NCBI RefSeq assembly: GCF_000960475.2
Contig: NZ_JZDQ02000020.1
Span: 44,284 to 108,283, forward strand
Length of the DNA: 64,000 nt
Direction of reading: 5' to 3'
Origin: Nocardioides luteus
GTDB taxonomy: Bacteria; Actinomycetota; Actinomycetes; Propionibacteriales; Nocardioidaceae
The position numbers and the translations under genes were made by a program. Of the stretch, positions 59,503 to 64,000 are shown piece after piece (position 1 is the stretch's first letter; each line of letters starts with the position of its first letter). Under the pieces are notes generated by a model that was not told where the DNA came from, ran no database searches, and saw nothing but the letters and a program-made list of their open reading frames with translations.

Positions 59503-60968
59503 GCGCAATCCTCGCCATCGACGCCGGCACCACCGGCGTCACCGCGCTGATCGTGACGGAGAAGGGCGAGGTGGCCGCTCGGGGCTATGAGGAGTTCGAC
59601 CAGCACTTCCCCAGCCCGGGCCGGGTCGAGCACGTGCCCGAGGGGATCTGGCAGGCCACGCTGGAGGCGTGCCGTACGGTCCTCGCGGCCCATGGCCGGG
59701 ACGATCTGGTCGGCATCGGGATCACCAACCAGCGCGAGACGGTCGTGCTGTGGGACCGGGAGACGCTGGGCTCGCCGCGGCGCGCGATCGTGTGGCAGGA
59801 CCGGCGTACGACCGCGATGTGCTCCTCGATGGCCGACCACGACGCGCGGGTCCGGGAGCTGACCGGGCTCCGCCTGGACCCCTACTTCAGCGCGACCAAG
59901 CTGGCCTGGATCCGCGAGAACGAGCCGCACACCTGGACCCACGTGGAGTCCGGGCGCTACGCGATCGGCACCGTCGACTCCTACCTGATCGCCCGGATGA
60001 CGCGAGGTCTGCACCACGTCTCCGACGTCTCGAACGCGTCGCGCACGCTGCTGTTCGACATCACGACCAACGACTGGTCCGACGAGCTGTGCGACCTGTT
60101 CGGGGTGCCGCGCGACGCGCTGCCGGAGATCGGCCCCAACTGGGGCGAGGGCGTGGTCACCGACCCGCGCTCGTTCCTGGACCTCTCGCTGCCGATCGCC
60201 GGGGTGGCCGGCGACCAGCAGGCCGCGCTGTTCGGTCAGGCCGCGTTCGAGGTGGGCGACTCGAAGTGCACCTACGGCACCGGCTCGTTCGTGCTCACCA
60301 ACACCGGCTCCTCGCCGCAGCGCTCGGAGTCCGGCCTGCTCACCTCGCCGGGGTGGATGTCACCCTCCGGGGAGGTCACCTACGTCCTGGAGGGCTCGAT
60401 CTTCGTGACCGGCGCCGCGGTGCAGTGGCTGCGCGACGGTCTGCAGATCATCGGCTCGGCCGCGGAGACCGAGGCGCTGGCGCGCACCGTCTCCTCGTCC
60501 GACGGCGTCGTCTTCGTGCCCGCGCTGACCGGTCTGGGTGCGCCCCACTGGGATCCTGACGCCCGCGGGACGATCATCGGCATCACCCGCGGCACCACCC
60601 GTGCCCACATCGTGCGGGCCACGCTGGAGGCGATCACCTTCGAGGTGCGCGACGTGATGTCGACCATGCCGACGCCTGTCGCCTCGCTCAACGTCGACGG
60701 TGGCGCGGCCGCCAACAACCTGCTGTGCCAGCTCCAGGCCGACCAGCTCGAGGTCGACGTCTCGCGTCCCCGCTACGTCGAGACCACCGGCCTCGGCGCG
60801 GCCTTCCTCGCCGGGCTCGGGGTCGGCGTGTGGTCCTCGTTCGACGAGATCCGCGAGACCTGGGCCCTGGACCGCACCTTCTCCCCCGACGCCTCGCGTC
60901 GTGGGGCGGCCGATGAGGCGTACGCCTCCTGGACGCGGGCCGTCGAGCGCTCCCGACAGTGGGCATGA
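59499..60968 (+). CDS. glpK: Glycerol kinase
   Basis: 489 aa from a GTG. AIDAGTTGVTALIV is the phosphate-1 motif and ITNQRETVVLWDRET the conserved contact segment; GVAGDQQAALFGQ carries the catalytic Asp region, and GTGSFVLTNTG with ALTGLGAPHWDPDARGT complete the FGGY-kinase fold. It phosphorylates glycerol to glycerol 3-phosphate. The protein has residues expected for glycerol over other sugars (IVWQDRRT), but closely related pentulose kinases exist. It is coupled to DUF1028 and to the following small membrane gene. Confidence 0.93.
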   Translation: MSAILAIDAGTTGVTALIVTEKGEVAARGYEEFDQHFPSPGRVEHVPEGIWQATLEACRTVLAAHGRDDLVGIGITNQRETVVLWDRETLGSPRRAIVWQDRRTTAMCSSMADHDARVRELTGLRLDPYFSATKLAWIRENEPHTWTHVESGRYAIGTVDSYLIARMTRGLHHVSDVSNASRTLLFDITTNDWSDELCDLFGVPRDALPEIGPNWGEGVVTDPRSFLDLSLPIAGVAGDQQAALFGQAAFEVGDSKCTYGTGSFVLTNTGSSPQRSESGLLTSPGWMSPSGEVTYVLEGSIFVTGAAVQWLRDGLQIIGSAAETEALARTVSSSDGVVFVPALTGLGAPHWDPDARGTIIGITRGTTRAHIVRATLEAITFEVRDVMSTMPTPVASLNVDGGAAANNLLCQLQADQLEVDVSRPRYVETTGLGAAFLAGLGVGVWSSFDEIRETWALDRTFSPDASRRGAADEAYASWTRAVERSRQWA

Positions 60969-61435
60969 GCGGTCCCCGGCGCCGGGTTCCCTGGTGGGCG
61001 TGGGCGCTGATGGCGGGCGCGGCGGCGCTCCTCGTCGCAGCGCTGGCCGGGGGCGTCACGTTCGTCGCCTGGGTGGACACCGACCTGCGCGAGGCGGCCG
61101 ACGATGTGCCGGCAGACTGCGTCGACCTCGCGCACGCAGTCGGGGCGCCGAGCCTGCCGGAGGGCACCTCGGCCGCGAGCTGCACCTACATCGAGTTCCA
61201 GGACTGGCAGTACGAGGGCGCGATGACGGTCCCCCGGGCGGAGCTCGACGCCTGGCTCGCCGAGTTCCCCGGCTCGCCCACGCTGGCCGAGTCCGGCTGC
61301 ACCGATGCGATCGCCTGTGTCCAGGTCGACCTCACCCAGGCCGGGGACGAGGTCGACGCCCACTACCTCGACGTCGCCGTGCGGAGCGAGAAGGACGGCG
61401 TCGCCGAGGTCCTCATGTCAGCCTTCACGACATGA
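60965..61435 (+). CDS. Hypothetical exported protein
   Basis: 156 aa from the ATG at 60965, overlapping the glpK stop (ATGA). One helix at about 9-32 (PWWAWALMAGAAALLVAALAGGVTFVAW) acts as an uncleaved anchor or signal; the rest is extracellular with four Cys (about 53, 74, 103, 108) that could form disulfides. No family recognised. It overlaps the next gene's start by four bases, extending the coupled run that begins with DUF1028. Confidence 0.7.
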   Translation: MSGPRRRVPWWAWALMAGAAALLVAALAGGVTFVAWVDTDLREAADDVPADCVDLAHAVGAPSLPEGTSAASCTYIEFQDWQYEGAMTVPRAELDAWLAEFPGSPTLAESGCTDAIACVQVDLTQAGDEVDAHYLDVAVRSEKDGVAEVLMSAFTT

Positions 61436-62304
61436 CCCGGATCCTGCATCTCTCCGACACCCATGTCTCCGCGAGCGGCACCGACATGGACGGTGTCGAT
61501 GCCGTGGCCGCGCTCGAAGGCATTCTGCGCGACGCCCGCCACGTGCCCGGCCTGGACGCCGTCGTCGTCAGCGGCGACATCGCCGACGACGGCTCGGCCG
61601 CAGGCTGCCGCGCGGTCCTGGAGCGGGTGGGCGCGTTCGCGGCCGAGCGCGGCATCCCGCACCTCTACTCCACCGGCAACCACGACGCCCGCGGACCGTT
61701 CCGCGAGGTGCTCGGCAGCGGACACCGCGACGCCGACGGCAGCGACCGCGGTCGTCTGCTGGATCCGGACTCGGACCTGTGCGCGGCGGTCAGCTTCCTG
61801 GGCGACCTCCGGGTCATCACCCTCGACAGCCTCGTACCGGGCCAGACCCACGGCTTCCTGGACGAGCACCAGCTGGCCAGTCTCGCGGCCGAGCTGGCGA
61901 CTCCGACGCGGGACGGGACCGTCCTCGTCCTCCACCACCCGCCTCTTCACGTCGCCTCGCTCCCCTACGTCGCCGGCGTCGTGCTCCGCAACATCTCCGC
62001 CCTCGGCCGGGTGGTGCGCGGCAGCGACGTCCGCGCCGTCCTCACCGGCCACCTCCACTTCCAGGTCAGCGGATTCCTCGCCGGCATACCGGTCTGGGTC
62101 ACGCCCGGCATCGTCACCCGCATCGACACCACCGCACCCCCACACCTCGTACGCGGCGTGCTCGGAGCCGGTGCCACCGTCGTCGACCTCGCCGACCCGG
62201 CGTCCCCCACCTTCCACGTGATCAGCGCCCGCGACCCCCGTGCCGGCGAGCAGGTCTACCTCTACGACCCCGTCTCCGGAGAGGACTCGCTCGAGCCGCT
62301 CTGA
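61432..62304 (+). CDS. Metallophosphoesterase (calcineurin-like)
   Basis: 290 aa from the ATG at 61432. The metal motifs are ILHLSDTHVS (4-13), DAVVVSGDIADDGS, STGNHDARGPFREVLG and a later LHHPPLHV and LTGHLHFQ. This is the full D-x-H, GD, GNHD, H, GHxH pattern of class III cyclic nucleotide phosphodiesterase-like enzymes. The substrate is not clear; CpdA-type cAMP phosphodiesterase and phospholipid-linked enzymes share this pattern. It is the last gene of the coupled run. Confidence 0.9.
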   Translation: MTRILHLSDTHVSASGTDMDGVDAVAALEGILRDARHVPGLDAVVVSGDIADDGSAAGCRAVLERVGAFAAERGIPHLYSTGNHDARGPFREVLGSGHRDADGSDRGRLLDPDSDLCAAVSFLGDLRVITLDSLVPGQTHGFLDEHQLASLAAELATPTRDGTVLVLHHPPLHVASLPYVAGVVLRNISALGRVVRGSDVRAVLTGHLHFQVSGFLAGIPVWVTPGIVTRIDTTAPPHLVRGVLGAGATVVDLADPASPTFHVISARDPRAGEQVYLYDPVSGEDSLEPL

Positions 62305-62365
62305 GGCCCATCCTCGCTCGGGAAATCTGTTTGTCACGCGCCCTCGAGCACAGCACCCTGTGCGC

Positions 62366-62758
62366 ATGACTCTGCTCGTGACAGATGGTGTGAACGTGCC
62401 TACGGACGCCCTGCGTCCGCTCGACGCCTACGTATCCGGCCACGCCACCGGCGACCCCGCCCATTTCCGCGACGCCTTCCTCCCCTCGGCCCACATCGAA
62501 GGCATCCGCGACGGCGCCTTCGTCTCCTGGCCGCTCGACGACTACTGCGCCCTCTTCACCGGCTCCCCAGCTCCGGATGAGCAGGACCGCGTACGCCGCC
62601 TCGACTCCGTCGAGGTCCACGGCACCGTCGCCACCGCGACGATGACCCTCATCCACGGCCCCGACACCTTCACCGACGTGTTCCTGCTCGTGCTCGTCGA
62701 CGGAGCCTGGAAGATCGCGAACAAGGTCTACCACCGGCACGCTCAGGCAGCCGTGTAG
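62366..62758 (+). CDS. NTF2-like family protein
   Basis: 130 aa from the ATG at 62366. DALRPLDAYVSGHATGDPAHFRDAFLPSAHIEGIRDGAFVSWPLDDYCALFTG then SVEVHGTVATATMTLIHGPDTFTDVFLLVLVDGAWKIANKVYH is the cone-shaped NTF2/lumazine-binding-like fold (PF12893 type). Activity cannot be assigned. The 3' end overlaps the end of the convergent DUF222/HNH gene by 16 bases. Confidence 0.85.
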   Translation: MTLLVTDGVNVPTDALRPLDAYVSGHATGDPAHFRDAFLPSAHIEGIRDGAFVSWPLDDYCALFTGSPAPDEQDRVRRLDSVEVHGTVATATMTLIHGPDTFTDVFLLVLVDGAWKIANKVYHRHAQAAV

Positions 62759-64000
62759 TCGAGAAGTACGTTGCGCAGCCTGAGCTCGGCTGGGGACAGG
62801 GGTGGTGGGTCCGGCTGCCAGGTTTCGGGTGGTGGGCTGACATAGGTGTGCCCGGTGGGTGTGATGGTGGTGATGCTGCCGTCTGGCCCTGGTCTTGCCT
62901 GCCAGCCGACGGCTTCTTTGGCTTGATTGCATCGCTCGCACAGCCCTTGGAGGTTCTGGGCGTTGGTTTGGCCGCCGTCGGCGTGGCGTTGGATGTGGTC
63001 GATGTTGCGGATCGGGGCATCACACCCGACGGTGCGGCAGATCCCGCCATCCCTGGTGGCGATGAACTCGGCCAGCCCGTCGGGTGCCTTGCGGGAGCGC
63101 GATTCCATCGCGACCAGTTGGCCGGCGGGGTCGGTGAACAACCGCCGGACGAACACCTCGGCGTCTGCCAAGGCGTCGCGGGCCCAGGCTGCGGGAACAG
63201 GTCCGTAGCCCTCGACCGTGGCCGGCTGGTCGCCGTCGTTGGTGAGGGTGTCGGCGGTCATCACGACCTTGACCTCGATCCGAGGCTTCACCCCGGTCTC
63301 GCGGCCGGTGACCCGGTCGACGAGGGTGTCAGCCATGACCTGGCCACGGGTCCGTTCGTCACCGGCGGCACGGGCCGCGTTCGCGGCCTGGTCCAAGGCC
63401 GCGAACACGGCAACGCCGTCCTTGACCGGCAACAGGGCTCCGAGCCAGGTCATGGTGTCCGGTGCCGGCCGCAGACCGACCCGGCGGTCCTTGGTCGCGT
63501 TGGCGGCGCGGGCCACGACGGATTCCTGGTCGAGGGTGATGGCGAGTTTCTTGGCGGCGTTCTCGAGCTGCCGCAGCCCCATCGTGACGGCCTTCGGCTG
63601 TTCACCGCTCGGTCCGGGCGCGCAGAGCCGGTCATCGACGACCCGACGGTCCTCCATTGAGAGGCAGGCGGTCTCGCGGGCCAAGATGGTGGCCTGCCAC
63701 TGCGAGAACAGCCCCGCTTTCATCAGCCTGAAGGTGTGCGGCATCTCAGCGAGCAGGATCTTCGCCAACCCGAGCAGCTGCGCACCCTTGGCCGGTGAAA
63801 CCCGACGCGCCAAAGCGATCTGCGAGCCCACGCCTTCACCAAGCTTCCGGGCGGGAACCCCAGCGGCAGCCTGTCGGACGCGGGCGGCTTCCTCGAGGCG
63901 TACCGCTGCTTCTGCCTGCACGGCCTCGGCAATGCATTTGATCTGTTCGAGCCGAGCGATCCAGTCGACCAGCTCAGCCTCGGACGCGCCCGGTGGCGGT
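62743..64000 (-). CDS. DUF222/HNH endonuclease protein (runs off right edge)
   Basis: The frame stays open to base 64000, so at least 418 residues are visible and the start is outside. The DUF222 domain spans most of the visible part (QIKCIAEAVQAEAAVRLEEAARVR... to the region of GDERTRGQVMADTLVDRVTGR). The C-terminal HNH motif is CRTVGCDAPIRNIDHI...NLQGLCERCNQAKE with the catalytic DH and the zinc cysteines. Actinobacteria carry many such DUF222-HNH genes, often next to or derived from mobile elements, and their function is unknown. No element ends were seen. Confidence 0.88.
   Translation of the reverse strand, partial: PPPGASEAELVDWIARLEQIKCIAEAVQAEAAVRLEEAARVRQAAAGVPARKLGEGVGSQIALARRVSPAKGAQLLGLAKILLAEMPHTFRLMKAGLFSQWQATILARETACLSMEDRRVVDDRLCAPGPSGEQPKAVTMGLRQLENAAKKLAITLDQESVVARAANATKDRRVGLRPAPDTMTWLGALLPVKDGVAVFAALDQAANAARAAGDERTRGQVMADTLVDRVTGRETGVKPRIEVKVVMTADTLTNDGDQPATVEGYGPVPAAWARDALADAEVFVRRLFTDPAGQLVAMESRSRKAPDGLAEFIATRDGGICRTVGCDAPIRNIDHIQRHADGGQTNAQNLQGLCERCNQAKEAVGWQARPGPDGSITTITPTGHTYVSPPPETWQPDPPPLSPAELRLRNVLLDYTAA

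Noticed and set aside
1..64000. tRNA, rRNA or CRISPR genes
   Set aside because: I found no cloverleaf-type tRNA arms, rRNA sequence or regular spacer arrays by eye; a tRNA scan would be needed to exclude weak candidates.

Overview
The window looks like chromosomal DNA of a high-GC actinobacterium, most likely a Nocardioides-type member of the Nocardioidaceae. The reasons are uniformly high GC at third codon positions, frequent GTG starts, an actinobacterial division and cell wall (dcw) cluster ending in ftsZ-pgeF-ylmE-sepF-divIVA, an SAV_6107-type HEPN gene, and a pknL / Rv2175c-like / aroG / polyprenyl synthase / metF neighbourhood resembling Mycobacterium tuberculosis Rv2172c-Rv2178c. I saw no tRNA, rRNA, CRISPR array, prophage or insertion sequence. 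Genus is an inference; no search was run.

Layout. 1-10.6 kb: the 5' end of hisD, a membrane protein, a LON-substrate-binding-domain protein, a YbaK-type deacylase, DUF3352 and membrane proteins, dnaE, homocysteine methyltransferase, a small membrane protein and a GNAT enzyme. 10.5-33 kb, nearly all on the minus strand: rluD, lspA, dksA/traR-like, a 42-codon small ORF, divIVA, sepF, ylmE, pgeF, ftsZ, ftsQ, murC, murG, ftsW, murD, mraY, murE, an MFS-USP transporter with its MarR regulator, ftsI, ftsL, rsmH and mraZ. mraZ has a four-repeat MraZ-type operator. This dcw cluster is unusual in three ways: murG carries a one-base frameshift, murF is absent between murE and mraY, and the MarR/MFS pair sits between ftsI and murE.

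33.3-38 kb: a divergent moxR-DUF58-transglutaminase operon. 38-41.1 kb: DUF3040, then a likely SOS operon (HEPN protein, methyltransferase, dinB) headed by a strong LexA-type box and containing hairpins and tandem repeats. 41.2-46 kb: a membrane protein, DUF4126, an FAD oxidoreductase, metF and polyprenyl synthetase. 46-49.7 kb: the sigK/rskA pair, a divergent membrane-anchored molybdopterin oxidoreductase, and a barnase-like lipoprotein RNase with its barstar. 49.7-56.3 kb: an Rv2175c-like DNA-binding protein divergent from the kinase pknL, then endonuclease IV, a zinc-ribbon/Pro-Glu/tail-anchored protein, GNAT and aroG. 56.3-64 kb: a VOC protein, an amino acid permease, DUF1028-glpK and following genes in a tightly coupled run, an NTF2-like protein and a DUF222/HNH gene running off the right edge.

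How the genes work together. The dcw block supplies lipid II synthesis (murC, D, E, G, mraY), septal assembly (ftsZ, Q, W, I, L, sepF) and polar growth (divIVA), with mraZ as the likely autoregulator. The 40-kb block looks like a DNA-damage unit with the translesion polymerase dinB translated last. The sigK/rskA pair and the adjacent oxidoreductase suggest an envelope redox response. Starts were chosen from Shine-Dalgarno fit, overlap with neighbours and family start positions. Most protein calls rest on motif recognition by eye.
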